Part shown: positions 1 to 7,960 of the stretch, one piece after another | Layout: each line of letters begins with the position of its first letter | Position numbering within the stretch: the first letter of the stretch is position 1 | DNA from: Planctomycetota bacterium | GTDB lineage: Bacteria > Planctomycetota > Phycisphaerae > WQYP01 | DNA: 45,038 nucleotides | Direction of reading: 5' to 3' | Assembly: GCA_021827645.1 (NCBI GenBank) | Contig: JAKAVA010000031.1 | Coordinates: 1-45,038, forward strand | The notes under the pieces: generated by a model | Seen by the model: only the letters and a program-made list of their open reading frames with translations | What the model was told of the DNA's origin: nothing | Databases searched by the model: none | Position numbers and translations under genes: made by a program

Positions 1-413
1 GCCATATGACGCACCATACCATGACGCAGATGGGACATCATTTTGGCAATATGATCGGCGTAAAACCCGGAAATCTGGGTGAGAAAATGCGGAAACTTCT
101 TCCCCAATACATGACCATGGGGGAGAATGGCATGAGTACGCCCATGAATATGCCCACGATGGCGAACACAGCTCCGATGGAAGGTGGAAAAGGGCCTTAT
201 GGTTTTATCGATATGGGCGGCATGTTTACCATCCTCAAAGTTCGCGACAACATCACCAGTTATGCGGACGTGGGCTGGTATAAATCGCTGGCACCGCCCC
301 GAACCGTCGCCGAGCCGGCGGAAAAACGCGATCTGAATCACGACGGGATTAATCCAGATAACATCCCCGCACCGATTCCGGGACCATCGTCGCCGGCGGC
401 ACAACCGATGTAA
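1..413 (+). CDS. Multicopper oxidase, C-terminal fragment (5' end outside window)
   Basis: This is the end of a larger gene, and the reading frame is open to the window edge. The first readable residues are His-Met-Thr-His-His, and the partial codon before them (gc) fits Cys. Together they match the last copper motif of multicopper oxidases, HCHxxxHxxxxM, whose cysteine and histidines ligate the type 1 and type 3 coppers. The Met of TMTQM would be the type 1 axial ligand. The later segment GGMFTILKVRD and a DVGWY motif also resemble the C-termini of bacterial multicopper oxidases. The tail ends in a Pro/Ala-rich stretch. These enzymes are usually exported and oxidise copper or organic substrates, but the substrate cannot be judged from this fragment. 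It converges on the glycosyltransferase gene. Confidence 0.75.
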   Translation, partial: HMTHHTMTQMGHHFGNMIGVKPGNLGEKMRKLLPQYMTMGENGMSTPMNMPTMANTAPMEGGKGPYGFIDMGGMFTILKVRDNITSYADVGWYKSLAPPRTVAEPAEKRDLNHDGINPDNIPAPIPGPSSPAAQPM

Positions 414-431
414 AAAAATGGGTGAGTGATG

Positions 432-472
432 CCGCAACATCTCTTTTATGCTGATCGAAAGCCATGTTGCGG
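432..472. repeat. Inverted repeat between convergent genes, possible bidirectional terminator
   Basis: CCGCAACAT at 432-440 is perfectly complementary to ATGTTGCGG at 464-472, a 9-bp stem with a 23-nt loop. It lies between the stop of the multicopper oxidase and the 3' end of the minus-strand glycosyltransferase gene, where a shared terminator would be expected. There is no strong T-run on either side, so a rho-independent terminator is not certain. Confidence 0.4.
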
Positions 473-524
473 GTGTTTCGCTGGTAAGCCTTGATTCAGA
501 ACTACCACTGGCCGAGGCTGAAAA

Positions 525-1811
525 TTATTCTTCTTTCAGGTGGGTCTGCAGGTCAATGCAAGCAATGGTCGACGATCCCGTATTCCCGATGTTTACGCCA
601 CGGCACATCCTCAAGAGCAAACGCGTTGACAGCAACGAAATCGTGCCCGCAATCAGGCCGCAGACTACGCCACCAAGGAGTAAATCTCCGGTAAACGCCG
701 CCAACCAATACCACATGGAGTGCTGGCGGAGCGCCGAAAGGGATATCGGCGGCCAAGTGCCATGGATCATCAGGTGCCCGCATATCAGACTGACCAAAAT
801 GATGCCGATGGACAGGGGAGGTATGGATATTTGTGTTGAGAGAACCATCAACGGCAAATTCAGATGAAGACGCCGGGCAATGTAAATGGCTAAGATGGTC
901 TGAAGTCCATAAACCGGAATGAACGCAATCAGTACGCCGATGCCGACGGCTGCGGCGACAAGCGATGACTCGAGGGGCATACACCCATCAAGGTTCAGGA
1001 TTTTTCGCCACTGCCTGCGATCTCGCAAGCTTCGCAGGAGGGGGATCGGTTCGTATTCGCACGACGGTCGGGTACGGCCGGGTGGGATGGACAAAATGCG
1101 AAGCGTGGTCAGAACCACGTTAATCCAAGTTCCCCGCGTGGTGTCGATGAATGGGCGAAAATGTGTGACGCGCTTTTCCGGCGAAAAATAAATACAGGTG
1201 ATGGGAGCGGAGATCAGTCGCAGGCCCTTCCATGCCAGCCTGGCGACAATCTCCGTCTCAAAATCGTAACGACGTGTGAAGCATCGTACGGTGAGGACCT
1301 GCGCCAGGGGATACACCCGTAATCCACACTGCGGATCAGGTACATCCATGCCGGTCTGCAGCCAGAGCCAGAACCGCGACATATCCCGACCCCGACGGGA
1401 ATTTTTCGGCGTTGGATGTCGATCAATCTGCCGATCACCAATGATGAGTTCATCGGGGAAGAGGCTTGCCACCGCGATCAGACGCGCCGCATCGTTGAGA
1501 TCATGCTGCCCGTCGGCGTCGATGGTGATGGCGTGCGTGCACCCCGCTTGATCCGCGGCCCGGAAGCCCGTCATCAGCGCTGATCCCTTTCCCCGATTCA
1601 CCTTGTGCGTATGCACCTGGATTCTTGCGGATGGATGGCTCTTATGAACGGTTTCGATAGCAGCGGCTGTTCCGTCGGTGCTGCCGTCATTAACCACAAT
1701 CAGCAAGTGATTGGGAAATTCCTCAATGAGGCCGCAGATGACCTGTCCGACAGTACGATGATGGTTATAGACGGGCAGCACAATAGCGAGTTCATATCGG
1801 CGTTGTAGCAT
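525..1811 (-). CDS. Family 2 glycosyltransferase fused to DUF2062 membrane domain
   Basis: The N-terminal ~240 residues form a GT-A glycosyltransferase of family 2. The nucleotide-sugar motif VNDGSTDGT lies at residues 40-48 and the DADGQH metal-binding motif at 98-103. A PDPQCGLRVY segment near 158-167 is typical of dolichol-phosphate-mannose-synthase-like enzymes. Residues ~265-415 are a DUF2062 domain with hydrophobic segments (for example LIAFIPVYGLQTILAIYIA). The protein is therefore probably held at the inner membrane, glycosylating a lipid carrier or envelope glycan; donor and acceptor are unknown. The ATG at 1811 places the first beta strand (ELAIVLPVYN) correctly, although no clear Shine-Dalgarno sequence precedes it. 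It is divergent from the S55 gene and stands alone. Confidence 0.88.
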   Translation of the reverse strand: MLQRRYELAIVLPVYNHHRTVGQVICGLIEEFPNHLLIVVNDGSTDGTAAAIETVHKSHPSARIQVHTHKVNRGKGSALMTGFRAADQAGCTHAITIDADGQHDLNDAARLIAVASLFPDELIIGDRQIDRHPTPKNSRRGRDMSRFWLWLQTGMDVPDPQCGLRVYPLAQVLTVRCFTRRYDFETEIVARLAWKGLRLISAPITCIYFSPEKRVTHFRPFIDTTRGTWINVVLTTLRILSIPPGRTRPSCEYEPIPLLRSLRDRRQWRKILNLDGCMPLESSLVAAAVGIGVLIAFIPVYGLQTILAIYIARRLHLNLPLMVLSTQISIPPLSIGIILVSLICGHLMIHGTWPPISLSALRQHSMWYWLAAFTGDLLLGGVVCGLIAGTISLLSTRLLLRMCRGVNIGNTGSSTIACIDLQTHLKEE

Positions 1812-2083
1812 AAGTCAATATAATACGCGAAGAGCGCGATTCGCTCATGGTTCCCGGTCTACCGACTTGAGACGCGGTCCAGATCGGTATGAAGGAATGC
1901 TTTCAACCTGACCTGAACACCGGCGAGATGCCTGCCGTAACAATTTTCGGAAGCTGGGCGGTTGATGGCGTCGCCGGAATTAGTGACTGGCCAGATTCGC
2001 GCAGTCCGGTAGAATGCGGCTTCATGATGTGAAGCGTCGGTTGAGAAGCAACCCGTTGCAGCCGATGCAGAAAGGACGTTAGC

Positions 2084-4093
2084 TTGAGAGCCGGAAAGTT
2101 AGTTTTAACAGTTTCTGTCGGCGTAGGCATTCTCCTTGGAATGACTTTGGCCAAGCCATCGGAAGCGGGGGCGGTACCGGCGGCTGCAGGTGTCCACGGT
2201 AAGTATTTTAATCCTGATCCTGCCCGCTTTCTTTTTGAAAATAAGCTTCGGCCCGGGATGATCGGTTACGGGCTTACCGTAATGCGTGGATCCAAAATAC
2301 AGAAATTCAAAGTTAAAATTATCGACGTTATTAAAGATTTCCAGCCGGACATGAATGTGATCCTGGTTCGCTGTTATGGTCTGGGATTGCAGAAGTCGGG
2401 CATTATTGAAGGGATGAGTGGATCGCCGGTGTATATTGACGGGAAACTCATCGGCGCAATCGCTTACGGTTGGCCTTACTCCAAAGATCCGATCGGTGGC
2501 GTCCAACCCATTCGCCAGATGCTGCGCATTCCGATGCCGAACAAAATGGCGGAGCGGCAGGAGGGGGGTGGATCGGCCATTTCATGGTTGCTGAACAAGG
2601 CGACGCGTTCGGATGTGCCCGGGTTCAGCACGTTGATTTCCCGCGTCTATCCGCACCATCTTTGGACCGAATCGCCGGTTCGCCCGTCGAATTCGTCGAG
2701 CAGCGTCGGCATTCGAATGCTTTCAACCCCGCTGATGATATCCTCCGCAAATTCATCCGTATTGCGTTTTCTGCGTCAGGGATTGCGCGGTTCAGGTCTC
2801 ACGGCACTCTCCGGTGGTGGGGCGGGCGTGGATTCCAAACTCGGTGGCGAAGGGCTGCTCAAACCCGGCGCCTTGGATTTACGTCCCGGCGCTGCCATTT
2901 CGGTCCCGCTGATGTCCGGTGACATGGACATGTGTGCCATCGGCACGGTGACGGCGATTGTTCATCATCATGTTTATGCCTTCGGCCACCGCTTTTTCGC
3001 TCAGGGGCCGACGCATCTTCCGGTTGCCGGGGCCTATATTTTTCACGTCCTGCCGATCTACAAATCTTCCTTCAAGCTCGGTGACGCCGCGGGCCCGATT
3101 CAGGGATCGCTGTTAATGGATCAGGAGACGGGAATCATGGGTATCCTCGGCCCTAAACCTGCCTCTATACCGATCACCGTGCGTGTGGAATATCACCATC
3201 CCACATGGGTGAAGGTATTTCACTACAATCTTTATCCAAACCGAAACACGACGGTGGAATCCATTGGGGCCGCCATTCTGGGAAGTATGGCCGCCAAACG
3301 GAATCTGACCAAGAAGAACGGTGAATATACGGTTCATATCAGTGGCGACGTCCACTATCGGCACTTTTCATTACCGGTCGACTATTGGGCCACCACAGGT
3401 AATTTTGATCCCACCAGCGTGCTTCTACCCATTGCCATACTCAATGACAATCCCTTCCATGATTTGGCGTTTAAGTCCATGGATTTTAATATTTCCATCC
3501 ACGGGACATCTCATGCAGTTTCTTTGATCAGTGCATCGGTGGCGCGCCGTGTCGTAAAACCCGGCGGCACGCTCGTCATCTACGCGCGACTTCGACCGGA
3601 GCATCAGCATACTTTCACGGCCGTCATACGCCTTGTAGTTCCCGTCGGCACACCGAAGGGAGTCTACAACCTGCAGATATCGTCGCGCAGCAACTTGCTG
3701 ATCGACAATGCATCGATCTTTCCGCAATATTTCACCGCCCTGAGCACGGCGTCGTTGAAACGGTCGATCCGGTACATCACGTCGTTCAAGTCCGACCGCC
3801 TCTACGCCCAACTGGTGCTCAACACTCATGGATTGACCGTCGGCAGCACATCCATGCCCAACTTGCCGGCGAGCCGATTAACCATCATGACGGAAAATCC
3901 GCCGGCAAATGTCTATCCGCTACCGAACAGCATCGCAACCAGTTTGCCGTTGCCGGGTGTTCTCGCAGGCGGCGAAATTGATATTCCCATTACCGTCCGT
4001 CGGCATCCCTTTGGACGATTTGCCGAACCCATTAAAACTCAACCATCGCCCATGCCATTCTTTCCTGGCGCCGGGCCGCCGCAGATGAATTGA
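2084..4093 (+). CDS. SpoIVB-like S55 peptidase-domain protein, permuted order
   Basis: The TTG start is supported by AAAGGA at 2071-2076 and by an N-terminal signal-like segment (residues 5-28, ending in SEAGA). Residues 56-140 carry the Ser motif GMSGSP (110-115), followed by YIDGKLIGAIAYGW; Ser112 would be the nucleophile by analogy with GDSGGP of trypsin-like peptidases. Residues 275-355 carry AFGHRFF, with His302 as candidate catalytic base, and GPIQGSLLMDQETGIMG. In SpoIVB the GH motif comes before the Ser motif, so the two halves are swapped here. The rest (360-669) looks beta-rich and ends in a Pro-rich tail. It is probably periplasmic or surface-exposed. Family membership is clear; activity and substrate are inference. 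The propeller protein gene follows closely. Confidence 0.85.
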   Translation: MRAGKLVLTVSVGVGILLGMTLAKPSEAGAVPAAAGVHGKYFNPDPARFLFENKLRPGMIGYGLTVMRGSKIQKFKVKIIDVIKDFQPDMNVILVRCYGLGLQKSGIIEGMSGSPVYIDGKLIGAIAYGWPYSKDPIGGVQPIRQMLRIPMPNKMAERQEGGGSAISWLLNKATRSDVPGFSTLISRVYPHHLWTESPVRPSNSSSSVGIRMLSTPLMISSANSSVLRFLRQGLRGSGLTALSGGGAGVDSKLGGEGLLKPGALDLRPGAAISVPLMSGDMDMCAIGTVTAIVHHHVYAFGHRFFAQGPTHLPVAGAYIFHVLPIYKSSFKLGDAAGPIQGSLLMDQETGIMGILGPKPASIPITVRVEYHHPTWVKVFHYNLYPNRNTTVESIGAAILGSMAAKRNLTKKNGEYTVHISGDVHYRHFSLPVDYWATTGNFDPTSVLLPIAILNDNPFHDLAFKSMDFNISIHGTSHAVSLISASVARRVVKPGGTLVIYARLRPEHQHTFTAVIRLVVPVGTPKGVYNLQISSRSNLLIDNASIFPQYFTALSTASLKRSIRYITSFKSDRLYAQLVLNTHGLTVGSTSMPNLPASRLTIMTENPPANVYPLPNSIATSLPLPGVLAGGEIDIPITVRRHPFGRFAEPIKTQPSPMPFFPGAGPPQMN

Positions 4094-4145
4094 CGTGATC
4101 TGTACGAGAACTCAACCGATGAAGACTGTTTTTACTGGAGGTCGC

Positions 4146-6320
4146 ATGAAATTGAATGTAGGACTTTTCCTCGCCGCAGCCGTGGTCTTTGCCTCGGCGT
4201 CCGCCGTAGCGCGAGCTGTGGAGGTCAAGACGTGGGATTTCAATACCGAACGTGCTTATTCGGCTGGAACGTTTCACCATACCCTTGTCAACAATTATGG
4301 TGATTTATCCATAAGCCGTGAAATTTCGGCGCTATTGCCGCATCCTCTTCGCGGGCTCATCAATGCGGTGGTGGTGGCCCCCGATGGTCGGATATATTTC
4401 GGCGATTCTCCCAAAGGAAAAGTCTACGAGCTTCATCACGGCAAGTTATCTATTCTTTATGCACCGCCGCCTGGTCGACGACAGATTCTTGCTCTGCATA
4501 TGCTCGGCGCTCATCATCTGCTGGTGGCGGCGTGCGGATCGCATTCGGCTCTGCTTGACATTCCACTTCAGGGAGGTGGGCACAAGCCACGGGTGCTATT
4601 TTCCAATCCCAAAGTACGCTACATCTGGGACATTGCAACAGAAAAAAATGGTGCGATTTACCTTGCCACCGGCCCGCACGGCCAAGTGTGGAGTCTTCAT
4701 CGCAATGGAAAGGCGCACCTGCTGGCGAGCCTGCCCGTGAACAATATCATGGCACTGGTGATGAGTCATACCGGCCGTCACCTGATCGCCGGAACCGATG
4801 GCGCGGGATTAGTGGTTAAGCTCAACACCGTTTCCGGCCGCTCTTTTGTGTTGATGTCGGCCGATCACGCCGAAATATCCTCGCTGGCGATAGGAAAGGG
4901 AGGCACGATTTATGCTGCGACAGCGTCGCCGAGTCGCGCAAAAAACAGCGGCGGCTTTTTCAAAACGCAGGCTGCGCCGGATGGAATGCCGGCTTCAGTT
5001 CCATCTATGGGGCCGGGAGGTGGAAAAGCGGGGAAAAAAGCTGTACGTCGCCATATGGGACATCTTCCCCTACCGGTCATGGCCCCGCCCACCTCAGCAC
5101 AGCCATTTCCCGGTTCGAATGACTCACGTAAGCTGAATGCCGTATTTGCCATCGCCCCGGATGGTCGCTTCATGCCGATTCTGGCGGTGCCGGACATGAT
5201 CCTATCCATGGTGTACAGGCATGACGCCTTGATTCTGGGAACCGGCCCCAATGGTCGACTCATCTCTTACAACCCTGAAACACAGACCCAGATCTTGCTG
5301 CATCACTTCAAAGAGCACGATATTCTAGCCATGGCCAAAAACTCCGATGGCGGTTTAACGCTCGGAACGGCCAATTTGGGTCAGATTTATCAATTTGGGC
5401 CCGGATGGAATAAGACCGGCTCATATACCAGCCGAGTATTGGATGCCAAACTCCCGGCTGACTGGGGTGTGCCTCACGTTACCGCCGTCGTCCCGCACGG
5501 TGATACCGTCGCGATAGAAACGCGATCCGGAAATGTGAAATCCGTGGACAAATTTGCTAAATTCTGGAGTCGCTGGTCGGCCCCGATCCCGGCAAATTCG
5601 TATCAGCCCATATCGAGTCCGGCGGCACGATATCTTCAATTTCGCATCCTGCTTATAGGTGGCCCCAAGCGGCCGTCCCCCGTCGTACAGAAAGTTCGAA
5701 TTGGATATGAGCAGATCAATGTCGCACCGGACGTAAGCTCAATCACGTCATCGCCACTTCGAAATGGAGAGCATTCGGTTGTGGTGAACTGGAATGCCGA
5801 AGACGCCAACGGAGACACGCTGGCTTATTCGCTGTATTACCAACAAAAAGGCATCCCCGTATGGATAAGCATTGCGCGACATCTTTCTGATTCCACGTAC
5901 AATTTCTCCACCAATGGTCTTCCGGACGGCCAATACCGCATCAAGGTTGTTGCCAGCGATGCACCATCGAATCCTCTTTCCATGGCATTGGCCACGGCCC
6001 GCAAGACGAATTGGTTTACGGTCGTCAATACACCGCCCTTCATAACCAATCTAAAGGCCATGATCGTCGCCGGCCGAAGGGTGAAAATCACGGGGATTGC
6101 CCACAGCCATATGGTTAGCGTTCAGCAGGTTGCTATTGACGTTGATTCCGCCAGACATTGGCAGCCAGCGGCAGGATCGACTAGCATAATGAATTCTCCG
6201 CTGGAGGCGTTCTCGGCGGAGACCCGAGCGCTATCGGCGGGAGCGCATCGGATTGTAGTCCGTGTCACCGATGCCCAGGGGAATCGGTCGTACCGGTCGA
6301 TATTGGTTCATATACATTGA
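4146..6320 (+). CDS. Secreted beta-propeller protein with C-terminal Ig/FN3-like domains
   Basis: The ATG at 4146 is preferred over an in-frame GTG at 4095. It has GGAGG at 4137-4141 and starts a clean signal peptide (residues 1-25, hydrophobic core LFLAAAVVFASASA, cleavage near ARA-VE). Residues ~60-410 contain repeated blades of the form APDGRIYFGDSPKGKVYEL, NGAIYLATGPHGQVWSL and DGGLTLGTANLGQIYQFG, characteristic of SMP-30/NHL/WD-like propellers. Residues ~430-530 form another beta region, and ~560-640 resemble a fibronectin-type or cadherin-like module (VVNWNAEDANGDTLAYSLYY). No catalytic residues can be named. It lies 50 bases after the S55 gene and is probably co-transcribed, suggesting that the two secreted proteins work together. 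Confidence 0.8.
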   Translation: MKLNVGLFLAAAVVFASASAVARAVEVKTWDFNTERAYSAGTFHHTLVNNYGDLSISREISALLPHPLRGLINAVVVAPDGRIYFGDSPKGKVYELHHGKLSILYAPPPGRRQILALHMLGAHHLLVAACGSHSALLDIPLQGGGHKPRVLFSNPKVRYIWDIATEKNGAIYLATGPHGQVWSLHRNGKAHLLASLPVNNIMALVMSHTGRHLIAGTDGAGLVVKLNTVSGRSFVLMSADHAEISSLAIGKGGTIYAATASPSRAKNSGGFFKTQAAPDGMPASVPSMGPGGGKAGKKAVRRHMGHLPLPVMAPPTSAQPFPGSNDSRKLNAVFAIAPDGRFMPILAVPDMILSMVYRHDALILGTGPNGRLISYNPETQTQILLHHFKEHDILAMAKNSDGGLTLGTANLGQIYQFGPGWNKTGSYTSRVLDAKLPADWGVPHVTAVVPHGDTVAIETRSGNVKSVDKFAKFWSRWSAPIPANSYQPISSPAARYLQFRILLIGGPKRPSPVVQKVRIGYEQINVAPDVSSITSSPLRNGEHSVVVNWNAEDANGDTLAYSLYYQQKGIPVWISIARHLSDSTYNFSTNGLPDGQYRIKVVASDAPSNPLSMALATARKTNWFTVVNTPPFITNLKAMIVAGRRVKITGIAHSHMVSVQQVAIDVDSARHWQPAAGSTSIMNSPLEAFSAETRALSAGAHRIVVRVTDAQGNRSYRSILVHIH

Positions 6321-6321
6321 T

Positions 6322-6354
6322 TGCCTGCCAGCCGAGGCAGTTATTTCATTTATT
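6322..6354 (+). terminator. Possible rho-independent terminator after the propeller gene
   Basis: CTGCC at 6325-6329 can pair with GGCAG at 6336-6340; an alternative TGCCT/AGGCA pairing is also possible. A T-rich stretch (TTATTTCATTTATT) follows directly. The stem is short, so this would be a weak terminator or attenuator ahead of rpmH. Confidence 0.35.
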
Positions 6355-6370
6355 CGCGGGAGTATTCAGC

Positions 6371-6505
6371 GTGCATTATCCGCACAAAGTAAGCAACAAA
6401 AAGCGGGCTCGTAAAATAGGTTTTCGCGCCCGAATGAAGACCAAAAAAGGGCGGCAGATGTTGAATCGGAAGCGCCGCGTGGGCCGGTCGGTCAATTCCG
6501 TCTGA
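6371..6505 (+). CDS. rpmH: 50S ribosomal protein bL34
   Basis: This 44-residue, very basic protein contains the bL34 signature: KRARKIGFRARMKTKKGRQ in the middle and NRKRRVGRS near the end. bL34 is a small component of the large ribosomal subunit. The GTG start at 6371 gives an N-terminus (MHYPHKVSNKK) of the right length for the family, with GGGAG at 6358-6362 eight bases upstream. A longer in-frame reading from 6317 would add 18 residues unlike the family and overlap the propeller gene. rpmH is normally followed by rnpA; here the next gene is a lipoprotein and no rnpA is seen, so the usual rpmH-rnpA linkage is broken at this locus. Confidence 0.9.
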   Translation: MHYPHKVSNKKRARKIGFRARMKTKKGRQMLNRKRRVGRSVNSV

Positions 6506-6542
6506 AACTGTTGATGGCAGATCGGTGTGATATCCGATTCGG

Positions 6543-7172
6543 GTGTTGCTGATGTGGAGTTGCAGACTGAGGTCTTCGCCATCATTATTGGTATGGAGTC
6601 GGCGGTGTATGCTCGCTTTGTCCGCCGCCGCCATGCTTTGTTCTGCCGGTTGTAAATCCTTCGGCCCACTGACCTTAACCCCCGTCAAAAGCGAACGGGT
6701 TGCGCTTGAGCCTCAGTTCAGCGAGGGATTTTATCGCGTTACGCGAGATCATACCTACCGTTTCTACCTTCAGACGATACCGCGGCGATCGCCGAAGACG
6801 AGCGAACCGGTCAAGCAGATTGCCATTATCAATGTGTTTTGGCGGCCGATACCGGGTGTAACCCCTATTCTCTCCAGTGCCATCAACGCGACGATTCGGT
6901 ACATCGTCATCACGCCCGGCGGGGTGGGCATGTACCAGGGTGCGGGTTTTGTTCGATTATTTAACTCACGCGGCGCCAGAATTATGCACGCAGCGATAGT
7001 CGACGGAGATTTGCGTCTTACAGGCTCGAGCGGGTATTTCAAGGATGCCTTAGGGCCATGTCGCATTCGTGGGGATTTTCGAGCCATTCGAGGTGCAGCG
7101 AAAGAAATTGCGCTCTCGCTCCGGGCACGCCGCAGAACATATATCGCATCGTTTCGAGATCGCGCCCGCTGA
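6543..7172 (+). CDS. Putative lipoprotein of unknown function
   Basis: An N-terminal region with Arg residues, then ALSAAAMLCSAGC, forms a signal peptide with a lipobox (SAGC, Cys37 from the first GTG). This predicts lipid attachment at the envelope. The mature part is ~170 residues, probably beta-rich, with no motif I recognise. The start is uncertain: GTG 6543 and ATG 6552 give a signal peptide with positive charges, while ATG 6609 has GGAG ten bases upstream but almost no n-region. It follows rpmH by 37 bases on the same strand. It may belong functionally with the upstream S55/propeller pair, but that rests only on proximity. Confidence 0.65.
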   Translation: MLLMWSCRLRSSPSLLVWSRRCMLALSAAAMLCSAGCKSFGPLTLTPVKSERVALEPQFSEGFYRVTRDHTYRFYLQTIPRRSPKTSEPVKQIAIINVFWRPIPGVTPILSSAINATIRYIVITPGGVGMYQGAGFVRLFNSRGARIMHAAIVDGDLRLTGSSGYFKDALGPCRIRGDFRAIRGAAKEIALSLRARRRTYIASFRDRAR

Positions 7173-7303
7173 TTGGTGCACAGACGAATCTGCTTTTGAA
7201 GGCGAGGCGTCGACTCAGGGGTAACTGGAATCGTCCCATTACCATAGAGCGGAAGGCTGATTGGCTGAGGATGGTTTCTCATATGCTTGTGCGATGCTCA
7301 TCG

Positions 7304-7324
7304 ATGTGATGCCCCACATCACAT
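7304..7324. repeat. 8-bp palindrome upstream of the EIIA gene
   Basis: ATGTGATG (7304-7311) and CATCACAT (7317-7324) are perfectly complementary with a CCCCA loop. It sits in the 239-base gap between the lipoprotein gene and the EIIA-Ntr-like gene, 88 bases before the latter's start. It could be an operator or a weak terminator stem; no T-run follows. I see no gene or other clear signal in the rest of the gap. Confidence 0.35.
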
Positions 7325-7411
7325 GCTTGAACATATAGCAGGACTTCCGTAGAGTAGCATGCATGAGGGAACTGATATTTTGGAAGCCAGAGCATCTAAA
7401 CAGGAACATAA

Positions 7412-7891
7412 ATGAATATAGCCGACTTTATCACGCCGCAGCGGATTGTCGTCCCATTGGCGGCAAGAGAAAAAAAGGCCGCGATTGAAGAACTCGTAGG
7501 GGTTCTTACGTCGAGCATGGGGATAAAAAACCCTGAATTGGTGTTGTCGAGTGTTCTGGAGCGGGAAGCCACTCGCACGACGGGCGTAGGGCACGGACTT
7601 GCCATTCCCCACAGCAAATGTCCGGGGGTGAAGAATCTATCGATCGCAATCGGTAAACCGGCAGAGCCGATTGATTTTCAATCTATTGACGGATTGCCCG
7701 TATTTTTGATTGTCCTCTTGGTAAGCCCGCCGGAGCAGACCGGGGCGCATATTCAGGCACTGGCCAAGGTGAGCCGCTTAATGACGATGGACGCCTTCCG
7801 CAGCAAACTTAAGGCAGCATCGAACGCACAGGAAATTTACGATACCATCTGTAAGCAGGAAAAACTTCTTGATGCGCCACAAGTTGGATGA
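7412..7891 (+). CDS. ptsN: PTS EIIA domain protein, PtsN (EIIA-Ntr)-like
   Basis: This 159-residue cytoplasmic protein is a single PTS EIIA type-2 domain, the usual size for EIIA-Ntr. The phosphoacceptor motif GVGHGLAIPHSK lies at residues 58-69, with His67 the expected phosphorylated histidine. Also typical are VLEREATRTTGVG before it and FLIVLLVSPPEQTGAHIQALAKVSRL after it. No EIIB, EIIC or transporter gene is adjacent, which favours a regulatory role in a nitrogen-type phosphorelay over sugar import. The start ATG has AGGAA at 7402-7406. A strong hairpin terminator follows the stop immediately, so this looks like a monocistronic unit. Symbol assigned by domain type; the cellular target cannot be read from the sequence. 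Confidence 0.85.
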   Translation: MNIADFITPQRIVVPLAAREKKAAIEELVGVLTSSMGIKNPELVLSSVLEREATRTTGVGHGLAIPHSKCPGVKNLSIAIGKPAEPIDFQSIDGLPVFLIVLLVSPPEQTGAHIQALAKVSRLMTMDAFRSKLKAASNAQEIYDTICKQEKLLDAPQVG

Positions 7892-7894
7892 GAC

Positions 7895-7924
7895 AGACTC
7901 ACCACTGCGTCGTGAGTCTCTTTT
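7895..7924 (+). terminator. Rho-independent terminator of the EIIA gene
   Basis: AGACTCAC (7895-7902) pairs perfectly with GTGAGTCT (7912-7919) around a 9-nt loop. TTTT follows at 7921-7924, and the stem begins four bases after the stop codon. Confidence 0.75.
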
Positions 7925-7960
7925 AGAAGTCTGGGTGCACCTCGAGGATCGGGATCGGCT

